A stretch of 64,000 nt of DNA from Paracoccus seriniphilus (GCF_028553745.1 NZ_CP067130.1:434001-498000), one strand, 5' to 3'. Positions 1 through 8,985 are shown, counted from the stretch's first letter. Notes: generated by a model from the sequence alone, not told the origin. Program-made: numbers and translations.

Positions 1-509
1 TGGTTGGCGACAAAGGTCATCTCTTTCACTCCGATGGTCGATGCGATGGCTGAATCCTTCAGCAGGCCGATCGCAAAGGTCGCAATGGCAGGCAGCGCCA
101 CGCGGAACAGCTGCGGCAGGATGATCTGGGTCCAGATGCGCGTGCGGCTGACCCCCAGCGCGGCAGCGCCTTCCCATTGCCCTGCATGGATCGACAGCAG
201 GGCACCGCGATATATCTCGGCCATATAGGCGGATGAAATCAGCCCCATCCCGATGACCGCGGCCGGAAAGGGATCGATGCGCAGATAGCCGCTGCCCACC
301 CCGAAGAAGATGACGAACAGCCAGACGATGGGCGGGATCGAGCGGATGAAGGTGATCACCGATGCGCTGAGAAAGCGCAGCCAGGCCATGCGCGATACCC
401 GCGCCATCATCATCGGCACGCCCAGCAACATGCCCGCCAGCAGCGACAGCAGCGTCAGGGCAATGGTCCAGGGCAGCCCGCTGAGGATTTTTCCAAGAAT
501 CTCTGCCAT
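1..509 (-). CDS. Polar amino acid ABC transporter permease, 3' end outside window
   Basis: Inner-membrane permease of the HisM/GlnP type. About 169 residues are visible, starting MAEILGKILSG. Hydrophobic segments lie near residues 12-33, 58-78 and 83-100. The cytoplasmic EAA loop is seen as EGAAALGVSRTRIWTQIILP, the site that contacts the ATPase. The ATG at 509 shares one base with the TGA of the upstream ATPase, so the two are translationally coupled. Family membership is clear; the substrate is not. A solute-binding protein should lie beyond the window edge. A copy of the regulon motif upstream of the ATPase ties this importer to the catabolic genes at 2314-14349, so it may import that pathway's substrate (inference). 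The reading frame is still open at position 1. Confidence 0.9.
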   Translation of the reverse strand, partial: MAEILGKILSGLPWTIALTLLSLLAGMLLGVPMMMARVSRMAWLRFLSASVITFIRSIPPIVWLFVIFFGVGSGYLRIDPFPAAVIGMGLISSAYMAEIYRGALLSIHAGQWEGAAALGVSRTRIWTQIILPQLFRVALPAIATFAIGLLKDSAIASTIGVKEMTFVAN

Positions 510-1270
510 CACCGGTCCCTGACCGCATGAAGGAAGCGCTGCGCACGTTCGGTCTGCGGGTTGCGCATGATTTCGGCACTGGGGCCATATTCGATGATCT
601 TGCCATCCGCCATGATCATCACATGATCCGATACGCTTTCGGCGAAATGCATCTCGTGGGTCACGACGATCATGGTCATGCCCTCATCGGCCAGTTCGCG
701 CATCACCGACAGCACCTCCAGCCCCAGTTCGGGGTCCAGCGCCGAGGTCGGCTCGTCAAACAGCATGACCTTGGGGTTCAGCGCCAGGGCGCGGGCAATG
801 GCGATGCGCTGTTGCTGACCGCCCGAGCAGCGATGGGGATATTCTGCGGCCTTCGCCTCCAGCCCGACGCGGCGCAGCAATTCGATCGAGCGCGCATCCG
901 CCTCGGCCTGCGATTTCCCCGCCACGCGCTTTTGCGCAAAGCTGACGTTTTCAAGAACCGTCATATGTGGAAACAGGTTGAAGGACTGAAACACCATGCC
1001 CGCCATGCGCCGCAACTGCAGGATCTCGCGCTGGCTGGGGTGGTTCTGGGCGTCGATGCGGACATCGGCCACTTCGATGGCGCCGCTGTCCGGGGTTTCA
1101 AGAAAGTTCAGGCAGCGCAGCAACGTGCTCTTGCCCGAGCCACTGGGTCCGATGATGGCCAGGACCTCGCCGGATTTCACGTCCAGATCGATTCCGCTAA
1201 GAACCTCAAGGGTGCCAAAGCTCTTGCTTAGCGAATCCACCCGAACAAGCGATTTTTCGTTTTTCGACAA
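509..1270 (-). CDS. Polar amino acid ABC transporter ATP-binding protein
   Basis: Cytoplasmic ATPase of the GlnQ/HisP family, 253 residues, the usual length. Walker [10 protein letters not shown] is at 41-49, the Q-loop FQSFN near 95, the signature CSGGQQQR near 148-155 (Cys replaces the usual Leu), Walker B VMLFDEP near 170 and the H-loop VTHEM near 203. The start is a TTG at 1270 with a purine-rich AAAGGGCGAAG stretch upstream. It overlaps the permease and is the first gene of the pair as seen here. The 281-bp region upstream (1271-1551) holds a degenerate copy of the shared operator at 1453-1486, suggesting co-regulation with the catabolic operons further along the same strand. Substrate unknown. 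Confidence 0.93.
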   Translation of the reverse strand: MSKNEKSLVRVDSLSKSFGTLEVLSGIDLDVKSGEVLAIIGPSGSGKSTLLRCLNFLETPDSGAIEVADVRIDAQNHPSQREILQLRRMAGMVFQSFNLFPHMTVLENVSFAQKRVAGKSQAEADARSIELLRRVGLEAKAAEYPHRCSGGQQQRIAIARALALNPKVMLFDEPTSALDPELGLEVLSVMRELADEGMTMIVVTHEMHFAESVSDHVMIMADGKIIEYGPSAEIMRNPQTERAQRFLHAVRDR

Positions 1271-1452
1271 CAGTTTCTTCGCCCTTTCAATAATGCTCCG
1301 GGCGCGGCAATGCGCGACCGCCAGATTGACAATTCGACGGTGAGGGTTTCGGACGGATTCCCGGCCCGGGCCATCAGACCTGTCGATTGCGCCGATGTTT
1401 CGGTTCGCCAGGCTTCAGGAAAAATGTGCCGCGACATGTCCCTTTCAGAAAT

Positions 1453-1486
1453 CAAGAAAAACTGGAGATCGGAAAGATTTTCTGTC
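1453..1486 (-). promoter_or_regulatory. Candidate regulon operator, copy 4 (degenerate)
   Basis: On the + strand this reads CAAGA (1453-1457), 11 bp, TCG (1469-1471), then GAAAGATTTTCTGT. Spacing of the CAAGA and TCG blocks equals that of the three better copies at 3079, 12838 and 14411, and AAATCAAGA precedes it much as in two of them. It lies 183 bp upstream of the transporter ATPase start, in the same orientation relative to its gene as the other copies. The core GACAAG is changed to GAAAG, so this is the weakest copy. Confidence 0.5.
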
Positions 1487-1551
1487 GCGGAGCGGTTTTC
1501 CCTGCGGTGACGGCATGTGGCCGGCCAGATGAACCCGACCCGAAACCCGCC

Positions 1552-2301
1552 TCAGGCGTAGATATAGCCGCCAGAGACGATGATGTTTTCGCCGGTCATA
1601 TAGGTGTTCTTGGGGCCACCAGCCATCAGAACCCATTCGGCCATTTCCTGAGGCTCTCCGCCCCGGCCAAGCGGGCTGGCCTTGGCCAGTTCGCCCAGAA
1701 AGCCCAGTTCGCGGGCCTTTTGCGTGGCCATGCCGGCGGGGGCCACGGAATTCACCAGAATGCCATCGGGGGCGACCTCTTGCGCCATGCTGCGCGTCAG
1801 GCTGACCACGGCGGCCTTGGTGGCGGCGTAATGGGCGTTTTGCGGATGCGCCTTGAAGGCATCGACCGAGGTGATGTTGACGATCCGCCCGCGGACATGC
1901 CCCTTGGGGTCCTGGCCCTGCATGCGCCGGATCGCGGCCACCATCATGTGATAGCTGCCCTTGACGTTGATCGCGTTCGAGGCATCCCAATCCGCATCGG
2001 TGATTTCAAGGATCGGCTTGCGCGGATAGATCGCCGCCGAATTGACCAGCGTGTCGATCCCACCCAGTTCATCCGCGACCTTGTTCAGCGCGGCATGGGC
2101 CGCATCCGCCGTGCGGATGTCGCAGGCCGCGAAGGCCGCCGGAATGCCTGCCTCGCGCGCGGGGGCCAGCGCCTCTTGCGCGGCCTCGGCGTTGATGTCG
2201 ATGATGCCAAGCGCCGCTGCGCCATTTTCGACCGCCATGCGCGCGATCAGGGCACCCAAACCGGCGCCGCCGCCAACGATTACGACTGAAAGTCCCTGCA
2301 T
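1552..2301 (-). CDS. SDR family NAD(P)-dependent oxidoreductase
   Basis: Classical short-chain dehydrogenase, 249 residues, interconverting an alcohol and a carbonyl. The Rossmann dinucleotide loop is seen as VGGGAGLG (9-16), with Gly where TGxxxGxG has Thr. Asp35 at the end of beta-2 (IIDIN) suggests NAD rather than NADP. NSAA is at 87-90, and the catalytic set is near Ser145, Tyr158 and Lys162 (YAATK). The C-terminal SGGYIY is typical of the family. It follows the SDR at 2314 by 12 bp on the same strand, so the two are probably cotranscribed. Substrate unknown; context suggests an intermediate of the hydantoinase/ThDP pathway encoded upstream. Confidence 0.88.
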   Translation of the reverse strand: MQGLSVVIVGGGAGLGALIARMAVENGAAALGIIDINAEAAQEALAPAREAGIPAAFAACDIRTADAAHAALNKVADELGGIDTLVNSAAIYPRKPILEITDADWDASNAINVKGSYHMMVAAIRRMQGQDPKGHVRGRIVNITSVDAFKAHPQNAHYAATKAAVVSLTRSMAQEVAPDGILVNSVAPAGMATQKARELGFLGELAKASPLGRGGEPQEMAEWVLMAGGPKNTYMTGENIIVSGGYIYA

Positions 2302-2313
2302 CTCTGTCCGTCC

Positions 2314-3027
2314 TTACTTCTTGTCCTGAGCGCCCGTCGAGGTCGCCTGATACGTGGGAAGAATATCGAACCGCGCGACATCCACGGCGCGCGGCAAATT
2401 CCAGATCGACAACACCATCTCGGCCACATCCTGCGGCTGCACGGCGGTATTGCCCGCATACATCTTTGCGCGGGCTTCCTCGGACAGCAGATCGCGATAC
2501 AGGCCGCTTTCGACGCGCCCGGCAACAATCTCGGTCACGCGGACATCATGCGGGGCCAGATCCAGCCGCAGGGCCTGGGCAAAGCCGCCAATGGCCGCCT
2601 TGGTGGCGCAATAGACCGCCAGATTGGCAAAGGGCGCATGACCTGCGGTCGATCCGGTAAAGAAGATATGCCCCCTGCCCCGCTGGCGCATGCCCGGCGC
2701 AATGGCCCGCGTCACCTGCATGGCCGAGGTCAGATTGACGGTGATGGCGCGGGTGATCTCTTCCTCCGGAAGATCGCAGAAATTCACCATCGGCGGCATC
2801 ATGCCCGCGTTGTTGATCAGGATGTCGGGGGTCAGCCCGGCCAGCGCGTCCATGGCCGCCGGATCGGCCAGGTCAAGCTGCAAGCCCTTGATGCCCTGTG
2901 CCTCCAGTTCGGCCAGTGCTTCGGCGCGCCGTCCCACGGCAATCACCTCATGCCCCGCCTGATGCAGCGTCAATGCAATCGCCCGACCAATTCCGCTGGT
3001 GGCGCCTGTTACCAATGCCTGAGTCAT
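2314..3027 (-). CDS. SDR family oxidoreductase (YdfG-like)
   Basis: Short-chain dehydrogenase of 237 residues. The cofactor motif TGATSGIG is at 7-14, Arg33-Arg34 after beta-2 points to NADP, NNAG is at 72-75, and the catalytic residues are Ser126, Tyr139 and Lys143 (YCATK). It resembles the serine/3-hydroxy acid dehydrogenase branch (YdfG), but that assignment is loose. It has its own promoter region: a strong copy of the shared operator lies 52 bp upstream of the ATG at 3027. It is the first gene of a two-SDR unit directly downstream of the LysR gene. Having two SDRs with different predicted cofactors side by side suggests oxidation and reduction of related hydroxy/oxo intermediates (inference). 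Confidence 0.88.
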   Translation of the reverse strand: MTQALVTGATSGIGRAIALTLHQAGHEVIAVGRRAEALAELEAQGIKGLQLDLADPAAMDALAGLTPDILINNAGMMPPMVNFCDLPEEEITRAITVNLTSAMQVTRAIAPGMRQRGRGHIFFTGSTAGHAPFANLAVYCATKAAIGGFAQALRLDLAPHDVRVTEIVAGRVESGLYRDLLSEEARAKMYAGNTAVQPQDVAEMVLSIWNLPRAVDVARFDILPTYQATSTGAQDKK

Positions 3028-3078
3028 GTGAGGTTCCTTTCACTGGGCAACCTGCCGCAATCGGCGCCGCATCCAAAT

Positions 3079-3112
3079 CAAGAAAAGCGCCAGATCGACA
3101 AGTTTTGGTTGT
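3079..3112 (-). promoter_or_regulatory. Candidate regulon operator, copy 1
   Basis: On the + strand: CAAGA (3079-3083), 11 bp, TCGACAAGTTTT (3095-3106), 2 bp, TTGT (3109-3112), preceded by AAAT. It shares block sequence and exact spacing with copies at 12838 and 14411. It sits in the 108-bp gap between the LysR stop and the downstream SDR start, 52 bp before the ATG. Likely binding site of the GcvA-type LysR protein encoded at 3136-4047 (inference). Confidence 0.75.
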
Positions 3113-3135
3113 TGATCGAGGTTCGGGATCCGCCG

Positions 3136-4047
3136 TCAGCCCTTTGCCCAGTCTTCCGCAGCGATCCATTTGCAGAAGGCGGCAATCGAGCTGACCCGGC
3201 GATGTGCCCGTGGCAGGACCAGATAGAAACCCGGCACATGTTCGCGTGCCATGTCCCGCATGATCCCGCGACCGAATGGGGCGACCAGCTTGCCCAGCTT
3301 CAAATCCTCATCGGCATCTATGGTCGAGATCAGCCCGACGCCCAGCCCGGCCACCGTGGCCCGGCGCATGGTTGCGGCATCCTGAAAGCGGATCGCCGCC
3401 TGCGAGACCTCGGCCGACAGTCCCAGATGGGACAGCACATCCGGCCAGAGCCGATCCGACAGGACCGGATGCAACAGCGCCTGGCTTGCCAGGTCTTCGG
3501 GAGAGGCCATCTTGCGGGCAATGTCGGGCGTGCAGCAGATTTCCTTGTAGTCATACATCAGCAGCGTGGATTCATAGGGCTTCCAGCTGCCATAGCCCCA
3601 TTGAATCGCGACATCGACATCATCGGCCACGAAATCCGGCAGTTCGACCATGGTCGTCAGCCGCAGGTCGGAATCGGTCAGGGTTTCGCGAAATTTCGCA
3701 ATCCGATCAAGCAGGTATCGCGTCGCGAAATAGGGGCTGGCATTCACATTGATGCGGTTGCGCCGCCCGACCTTGGTGACCCGGCGCACGCCTTCTTCCA
3801 TTTCCTCGAAGGCAGACTGGACATAATGTGCCAGCAGGATCGCCTGCTCATTCGGTTCGATGACGCGGCCCTTGCGTTCGAACAGCTCCAGCCCGAGGGT
3901 TTCCTCCAGCAGCTTGATCTGCTGGCTGACGGCCTGCGGTGTCACCAGCAGATCGTCGGCCGCACTGCGAAAGCTGCGATGACGCACGGCGGTGTGAAAC
4001 ACCCGCAACGCATTCAGCGGCGGCAGGCGAAAGGGGCGGTCGCTCAT
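3136..4047 (-). CDS. LysR family regulator, GcvA-like
   Basis: LysR-type transcription factor of 303 residues, normal length. The N-terminal winged HTH covers about residues 9-66, with FRSAADDLLVTPQAVSQQI as the helix-turn-helix. The opening PPLNALRVFHTAVRHRSF is typical of the GcvA branch. The periplasmic-binding-like effector domain spans about 92-295. It lies 63 bp downstream of the FAD oxidoreductase operon and just upstream of an SDR unit, all on one strand, and is the only regulator inside the 14-kb catabolic block. It is therefore the best candidate to bind the four shared motifs. The effector is unknown, probably a pathway intermediate. Confidence 0.92.
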   Translation of the reverse strand: MSDRPFRLPPLNALRVFHTAVRHRSFRSAADDLLVTPQAVSQQIKLLEETLGLELFERKGRVIEPNEQAILLAHYVQSAFEEMEEGVRRVTKVGRRNRINVNASPYFATRYLLDRIAKFRETLTDSDLRLTTMVELPDFVADDVDVAIQWGYGSWKPYESTLLMYDYKEICCTPDIARKMASPEDLASQALLHPVLSDRLWPDVLSHLGLSAEVSQAAIRFQDAATMRRATVAGLGVGLISTIDADEDLKLGKLVAPFGRGIMRDMAREHVPGFYLVLPRAHRRVSSIAAFCKWIAAEDWAKG

Positions 4048-4110
4048 GCCCGCCCCTTTGCGATGTCTCTCCTGCGTATCACAGGCATCTTTTCCGTCCT
4101 TGTCTGTCGA

Positions 4111-5319
4111 TCAGATGACCGCCTTTTCCAGGAAAGGCCGATTTTCGACAATACGTTCATAGCCGACCTCGGACAGATCCAGCGTCCGGAAGCCACCATA
4201 GATGATCAGTTCGGACACGGCGCGACCTGCCGCCGGTCCCTGCTGAAGGCCATGCCCCGAATATCCATTGGCGTAAATAAAATTTTTCACTTCGGGATGC
4301 GGACCGACGATCAGATTGTGATCCAGGGTGTTGAAGTCATAGTGGCCTGCCCATTGATTGACCACCTTGATGGCTTCGAAGGCCGTTGCCCGTTCGGCCA
4401 GCGCCGGCCAGATGATTTCCTCGAATTCATCGTAGCGCGGCTCGAAGTCATCCCAATCCACGGCCGGATCCTCGACCGGGGGACAGCCCGACAGGAAATA
4501 GCGTCCTTCGGGGCGGCAGAAGACGCCAGAGGGATCGATCATCAGCGGAAGGCGGCCTTCATTGACCGTGGCCGAGCCTTCTGGCGTCTGCGCGCAGTCA
4601 AAGACGAACAGGCTGCGCTTGCGCGGCTCGACCGGAACATCCAGCCCGGCCATCCGCGCCGCCAGCGCCGCACGGGGACCGGCGGCATTCACGATGTTGC
4701 CCGCCTTGATCACCGCACCCGACTTCAGCGTCACCGTGGTCACGCTGTCCCCGTCGCGCCCGATGGCCACGACCTCATCGGTGACATATTCTGCGCCCTG
4801 TTCGCGCGCCTTGGCCTTGAAGCCATACATCAGCCCGGTGTTGTTGAACCAGCCTTCGCCGGAATTCCCGTATGAGGCCAGCAGGATGTCATCGACATTC
4901 AGATGGGGAAAGGCGCGCGCCAGTTCCTCCTGGTTCCACAGCACCACATCCGCCCCGCAAGCACGCTGAACCTCGTGGTTCTCGCGCAGGGTGCGGGCCT
5001 GTTCCTCGGTATTGGCCAGGAACAGATAGCCGCCGGGATGGAAATTCAGGTCCGGCTCGGGTTCCGAGGCCACCTGCATGGTCTGGGCAAAATTGCGGAT
5101 GAACTCGCTGCCATATTGGCTGATGCGGACATTGATCGGATTCGAGAACTGCACCCGGATCGACGAGGAGGACAGCGATGTCGCCGCCTTCTGATAGCTG
5201 GGGTCGCGTTCCACGACCAGGACCGAGCCGTTGAAATCGGGATTGGCGGTCAGGAAATAGGCCACCGCCGAACCGATCACCGCCCCGCCAATGATCACCA
5301 CGTCATAGCTGTCGTTCAT
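4111..5319 (-). CDS. FAD-dependent oxidoreductase, DAO family
   Basis: Flavoprotein of the glycine oxidase/sarcosine oxidase-like DAO fold, 402 residues. The N-terminal FAD-binding loop DVVIIGGAVIG (6-16) carries Ala13 where most family members have the third Gly. The C-terminal FAD contact is GYSGHGLQQGPAAGRAVSEL near 364-383. The family oxidises secondary or N-methylated amines, D-amino acids or 2-hydroxy acids. It is the last gene of the six-gene operon, its ATG overlapping the upstream stop by 4 bp. Possible roles are N-demethylation of, or imine formation on, an amino acid released by the HyuAB enzyme (inference). The usual heterotetrameric sarcosine oxidase partners are absent, so it is probably a monomeric enzyme. 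Confidence 0.88.
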   Translation of the reverse strand: MNDSYDVVIIGGAVIGSAVAYFLTANPDFNGSVLVVERDPSYQKAATSLSSSSIRVQFSNPINVRISQYGSEFIRNFAQTMQVASEPEPDLNFHPGGYLFLANTEEQARTLRENHEVQRACGADVVLWNQEELARAFPHLNVDDILLASYGNSGEGWFNNTGLMYGFKAKAREQGAEYVTDEVVAIGRDGDSVTTVTLKSGAVIKAGNIVNAAGPRAALAARMAGLDVPVEPRKRSLFVFDCAQTPEGSATVNEGRLPLMIDPSGVFCRPEGRYFLSGCPPVEDPAVDWDDFEPRYDEFEEIIWPALAERATAFEAIKVVNQWAGHYDFNTLDHNLIVGPHPEVKNFIYANGYSGHGLQQGPAAGRAVSELIIYGGFRTLDLSEVGYERIVENRPFLEKAVI

Positions 5320-6137
5320 TTCGATGCCTCGTCATCAGGATGGCCCAGTTTCACGAACCAGCCGCCCAGGCATTGCACGGTCGGATCATGGGGATCGGGC
5401 GGCGCGGTGCTGGCCTCGACGGCCGCGCGATAGCCCTCGGTGTTGTCCTCGGGATGGAAACCCAGATGCGCCGCCAGCCGGTTGTCCACGGGTTTCACCG
5501 TGTTGTCCGACAGGCCGAAGGAGATGGTGCAGCCCACGCTTGGCGCGGTCAGCGCGGCAATGACCAGCCGGACACAATCGTCAAAGCTGAGCCATGACCA
5601 CAGCATCCGCCGGTCGGCCGGTTGCGGGAAAGAGGAAAAGATGCGCAGCGCCACGCTTTCGATGCCGAACTTGTCCCAGTAAAGCTGGCCGAGGTTTTCG
5701 ACAAAGCATTTGGACAGCCCGTAAAAGCTGTCCGGGCGCTGGCGGGCATTGGCGTCGATATGATCCTGCAGCTTGTGATAGCCGATGGCATGGACCGAAG
5801 AGGCATAGATCACCCGCGTGACGCCATGTTTGCGCGCGCCTTCATAGATGTGATAGCTGCCCCGGATATTCGAGTTCAGGATATCTTCCCAGGGCCGTTC
5901 CAGCGGTGCGCCACCGAAATGGACGATCACATCGACGCCCTCGATGGCAGCGTGGACGGCCGCTTCATCGGACAGATCAAAGGTCAGCGCCTCTTCATTG
6001 GGCTGGATATCCTGAATTTCGGCCATATCGGCAAGGCGCAGCCTGCGCGCCAGCGGGGCAAGACCACGGCGCAACTCGGTGCCCAGCCGCCCTGCGGCAC
6101 CGGTGATCAGGATGGTATCGAAACGCGGCGCGGTCAT
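5316..6137 (-). CDS. NAD-dependent epimerase/dehydratase, uronate dehydrogenase-like
   Basis: Extended SDR of 273 residues closely resembling uronate dehydrogenase (Udh), which oxidises the C1 hemiacetal of D-galacturonate or D-glucuronate to the aldarolactone. TGAAGRLG is at 12-19, Asp37 follows beta-2 (LRLADM), and YASSVHAIGY (111-120) and catalytic YGLSK (Tyr139, Lys143) match Udh. ILNSNIRGSYHIYEGARKHG also follows the Udh pattern. The gene is embedded in the six-gene operon with 4-bp overlaps on both sides. No uronate genes (uxaC, kduI, garD) are nearby, so the substrate may be another cyclic hemiacetal or hydroxyl compound. The Udh similarity is from recalled family sequences, not a search. 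Confidence 0.82.
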   Translation of the reverse strand: MTAPRFDTILITGAAGRLGTELRRGLAPLARRLRLADMAEIQDIQPNEEALTFDLSDEAAVHAAIEGVDVIVHFGGAPLERPWEDILNSNIRGSYHIYEGARKHGVTRVIYASSVHAIGYHKLQDHIDANARQRPDSFYGLSKCFVENLGQLYWDKFGIESVALRIFSSFPQPADRRMLWSWLSFDDCVRLVIAALTAPSVGCTISFGLSDNTVKPVDNRLAAHLGFHPEDNTEGYRAAVEASTAPPDPHDPTVQCLGGWFVKLGHPDDEASK

Positions 6138-7354
6138 GCGGTCACCTCTGCGGTTTCAAGCGCGCCCACGGCGCGGGCAATGCGGTCAAGGGCCTCGGTC
6201 AGAACCTCGTCCGACGTGGCAGTGGAAATGCGGAAGAAGGGCGACAGCCCATATGCCGCGCCGGGCACCGAGCCGACATGACCTTCCTTCAGCAGATAAT
6301 TCGAAACAGCGGTGTCATCGGCCAGAATCTCGCCCGCAGGCGTGCGCCGTCCGATCAGATCAGCGCAACCGATATAGGCATAGAAGGCACCCTCCGGGGC
6401 CGACAGGGTCAGCCCGTCGATCTGCCCGACGCGATCCACGACCAGATCGCGGCGGCGCTGAAAGGCCTCGCGGAACCGGGCGATGCAATCCTGCGGCCCA
6501 CTGAGGGCGGCCAGCGCGGCGGCCTGCATCGGCGCAGCGACCGAGGTCACGCTTTGGCTTTGCACGGTATTCATCGCCTTGATCAGCGGTGCCGGACCCA
6601 TGGCATAGCCCACCCGCCAGCCGGTCATGGCATAGGCCTTGGCCACGCCGTTCACGATCAGGCTGCGCTCTTTCAGTTCCGGGCAGGCCCGACCCCAGCT
6701 GATGAACTCGCGTCCGTCAAAGATGATATGTTCGTAGATCTCGTCCGACAGCACCAGAACCTGCGGATGCCTGGCCAGAACCGCACCCAATGCGCGCAGC
6801 TCCTCTTGCGAATAGACCGCGCCCGAGGGGTTGCCCGGCATGTTCAGGAACAGCCATTTCGTGCGCGGCGTGATCGCGGCATCCAGCACCTCGGGCGTCA
6901 GGCGAAAGCCGTTTTCCGCCCGACAAGGCGCGACAACCGGAACGCCGCCCAGCAGCTTGACCATCTCGGGGTAGCTGACGAAATAGGGCGCGGGCAGGAT
7001 CGCCTCGTCACCCTCGTCCAGCGTCGCCATCAGCGCATTGAAGATGATCTGCTTGGCCCCATTGGCCACCACGACATCCTCGGGGGCACAGTCCAGCCCG
7101 TTCTCGCGCTGGAATTTCAGCGCGATCTGCTGGCGCAGCGCAGGGGTGCCCGCGGCGGCTGTATAAAGCGTCTCGCCCGCCAGCGCGGCCTCATGCGCGG
7201 CCTGCGCGATATGGGCAGGGGTCGGGAAATCCGGCTCTCCCAGCCCCAGGTCGATCACATCGACACCGGTTGCCCGCAGCGCCTTGGCGGCCTGCGAGGC
7301 GGCCATTGAAGCCGAGGGTTTCACCACCGCAAGGCGTTTTGCCACATAGCTCAT
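6134..7354 (-). CDS. Class I/II aminotransferase, aspartate aminotransferase-like
   Basis: PLP-dependent aminotransferase of 406 residues, fold type I. GLGEPDF is at 37-43, NPSG at 175-178 (binds the cofactor and substrate), SDEIYE with Asp204 and Tyr207 contacting the pyridine ring, and Lys239 in NGVAKAYAMTGWR is the Schiff-base lysine. The ring-binding Asn/Pro region and C-terminal Arg (PFFRISTA) are present. It is most like the AspC/AatA subgroup. The position between a HyuB and a Udh-like enzyme, with 4-bp overlaps, argues for a catabolic role: converting an amino acid intermediate to the 2-oxo acid that the ThDP enzyme of the same operon could decarboxylate (inference). Confidence 0.9.
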   Translation of the reverse strand: MSYVAKRLAVVKPSASMAASQAAKALRATGVDVIDLGLGEPDFPTPAHIAQAAHEAALAGETLYTAAAGTPALRQQIALKFQRENGLDCAPEDVVVANGAKQIIFNALMATLDEGDEAILPAPYFVSYPEMVKLLGGVPVVAPCRAENGFRLTPEVLDAAITPRTKWLFLNMPGNPSGAVYSQEELRALGAVLARHPQVLVLSDEIYEHIIFDGREFISWGRACPELKERSLIVNGVAKAYAMTGWRVGYAMGPAPLIKAMNTVQSQSVTSVAAPMQAAALAALSGPQDCIARFREAFQRRRDLVVDRVGQIDGLTLSAPEGAFYAYIGCADLIGRRTPAGEILADDTAVSNYLLKEGHVGSVPGAAYGLSPFFRISTATSDEVLTEALDRIARAVGALETAEVTA

Positions 7355-8985
7355 TCGGACTTCTCCGTCACATAGCCCTTGGAAATGTCTTCGGCCCGCG
7401 CGCTTTCGCTGCGCCGCGCCGGATCGCCCAGACCGCCGCCACCGGGCAGATGCAGGATCAGCTTGCGCCCGGCGGGGACATGCTGCCAGCCCTTGGGCTT
7501 GAGCTGCGTGCCATCGTCCAGCTCGACACGGCCCGCAGCGCCATCCTGCCCGCCATCGCGGCCACGGGCGGCATGGCCCACACGGTCAAACATCGCCGAG
7601 AAATCGAACTCATGCCCCGGCGCGGCCTCGATCTCGATGATCTGGCCAAGGCCGCCACGATATTCGCCCGCGCCGCCGGAATCGGGACGCAGTTCCTTGC
7701 GCCAGACGGTGATCGGGCCGGTCTGCTCGGTCGCCTCGATGGGCATTGTATGCACGCCCGAGGGGAATGCCGTCGCCGACAGACCGTCCAGCGTGGGACG
7801 TGCGCCCATCCCGCCCGAGTTGAACATCAGCATCTCGGCGCGCCGCCCATCCTGACCGGCCACGGGGCGGGCCGAGATATGGATGTTCCACAGCGCTGCC
7901 GCGCCTTCGGCCAGGATCTGCCCCGGCATTGCCTTGGCCACGGCCCCCAGCACGAGGTCGGGCACCATATGGCCCAGCACATGGCGCAGGCTGACCGGTG
8001 CCGGACGCTGCGCATTCAGGATATTGGGCGGAGAGGCGACCGTGAACAGTTCCAGCGAGGCCCAGTTGTTGGGAATATCGGGTGCCACCACGCATTTCAG
8101 CGCATAGCAGGCATAGGCCTTGGTATAGATCAGCGGCACATTGATGCCCCAGCGGCTTTGGCCGTCAGTGCCGGTGAAATCGACATGCACAAGATCATCG
8201 CCAAAGCTGACCGTCGCCGCCAGATTGACCGGCTGGTCATAGCCATCGGTGGCCAGCTCGTTCGACCAGCTTCCCTGCGGCAGCGCGCGGATGCGCTCAA
8301 GCATGGCGGTGCGGGTGCGCGAAAAGATGAATTCGCCCAGATCGTCCAGATTGCTCAGGCCGATCTCTTCCATCATGGCGATCAGCCGGCGATGGCCCAC
8401 GTCATTGCAGGCCGCCAGCGAGAAGAAATCGCCCACCACCTGATTGGGTTCGCGCACATTGCTGCGCAGCAGGCGGATCAGATCCTCGTTCACCGCGCCC
8501 CGCTCGGCAAATTTCATGATCGGGATCTGGATGCCCTCTTCATAGACGGATTTCCCGTCGGCACCGAAACCGCGCCCGCCGACATCGACGACATGGGCGG
8601 TGCAGGCAAAGAAACCGACCAGCTCATCGCCCTTGAACGAGGGCGAAACCATGGTGATGTCATGCAGATGGCCCGTGCCCTTCCAGGGATCATTGGTGAC
8701 ATAGGTATCGCCCGGATACATGCGGTCGCGTCCGATTTCCGCGATGAAATGCAGCACCGCCTCGGCCATGGTGTTCACATGGCCCGGCGTTCCGGTGACC
8801 GCCTGCGCCAGCATCCGCCCCTGCGGGTCAAAGACGCCGGCCGACAGGTCCCCGGCCTCGCGGACCGAGGTCGAAAAGGCCGTGCGCAACAGCGTCATGG
8901 CCTGTTCCTCGACGACCGAGATCAGCCGGTTCCACATCACCTGCATGTGGATTTCACGGGTCGCATCCTGAGTTCTGGCGTTCAT
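7351..8985 (-). CDS. Hydantoinase B/oxoprolinase subunit (HyuB-like)
   Basis: Beta subunit of the ATP-dependent hydantoinase/5-oxoprolinase/acetone-carboxylase family, 544 residues, full length. N-terminal MQVMWNRLISVVEEQAMTLL and the region VTNDPWKGTGHLHD with nearby GFFACTAHVVDVGG are hallmarks of the family. The C terminus has a Gly-rich LHLPGGGGLGDPARR. With HyuA it hydrolyses a cyclic amide such as a hydantoin, 5-oxoproline or lactam at the cost of ATP, or carboxylates a ketone. The two genes overlap by 4 bp, HyuA first. No gamma subunit (as in acetone carboxylase) is present, favouring a hydrolase. Exact substrate unknown. Confidence 0.9.
   Translation of the reverse strand: MNARTQDATREIHMQVMWNRLISVVEEQAMTLLRTAFSTSVREAGDLSAGVFDPQGRMLAQAVTGTPGHVNTMAEAVLHFIAEIGRDRMYPGDTYVTNDPWKGTGHLHDITMVSPSFKGDELVGFFACTAHVVDVGGRGFGADGKSVYEEGIQIPIMKFAERGAVNEDLIRLLRSNVREPNQVVGDFFSLAACNDVGHRRLIAMMEEIGLSNLDDLGEFIFSRTRTAMLERIRALPQGSWSNELATDGYDQPVNLAATVSFGDDLVHVDFTGTDGQSRWGINVPLIYTKAYACYALKCVVAPDIPNNWASLELFTVASPPNILNAQRPAPVSLRHVLGHMVPDLVLGAVAKAMPGQILAEGAAALWNIHISARPVAGQDGRRAEMLMFNSGGMGARPTLDGLSATAFPSGVHTMPIEATEQTGPITVWRKELRPDSGGAGEYRGGLGQIIEIEAAPGHEFDFSAMFDRVGHAARGRDGGQDGAAGRVELDDGTQLKPKGWQHVPAGRKLILHLPGGGGLGDPARRSESARAEDISKGYVTEKSE

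Noticed and set aside
2548..4875. A 775-codon open frame on the + strand across the SDR, LysR and FAD oxidoreductase genes.
   Set aside because: It is the shadow of minus-strand genes in GC-rich DNA; its translation is His/Gln/Arg-rich and matches no family, whereas the minus-strand frames show clear motifs.
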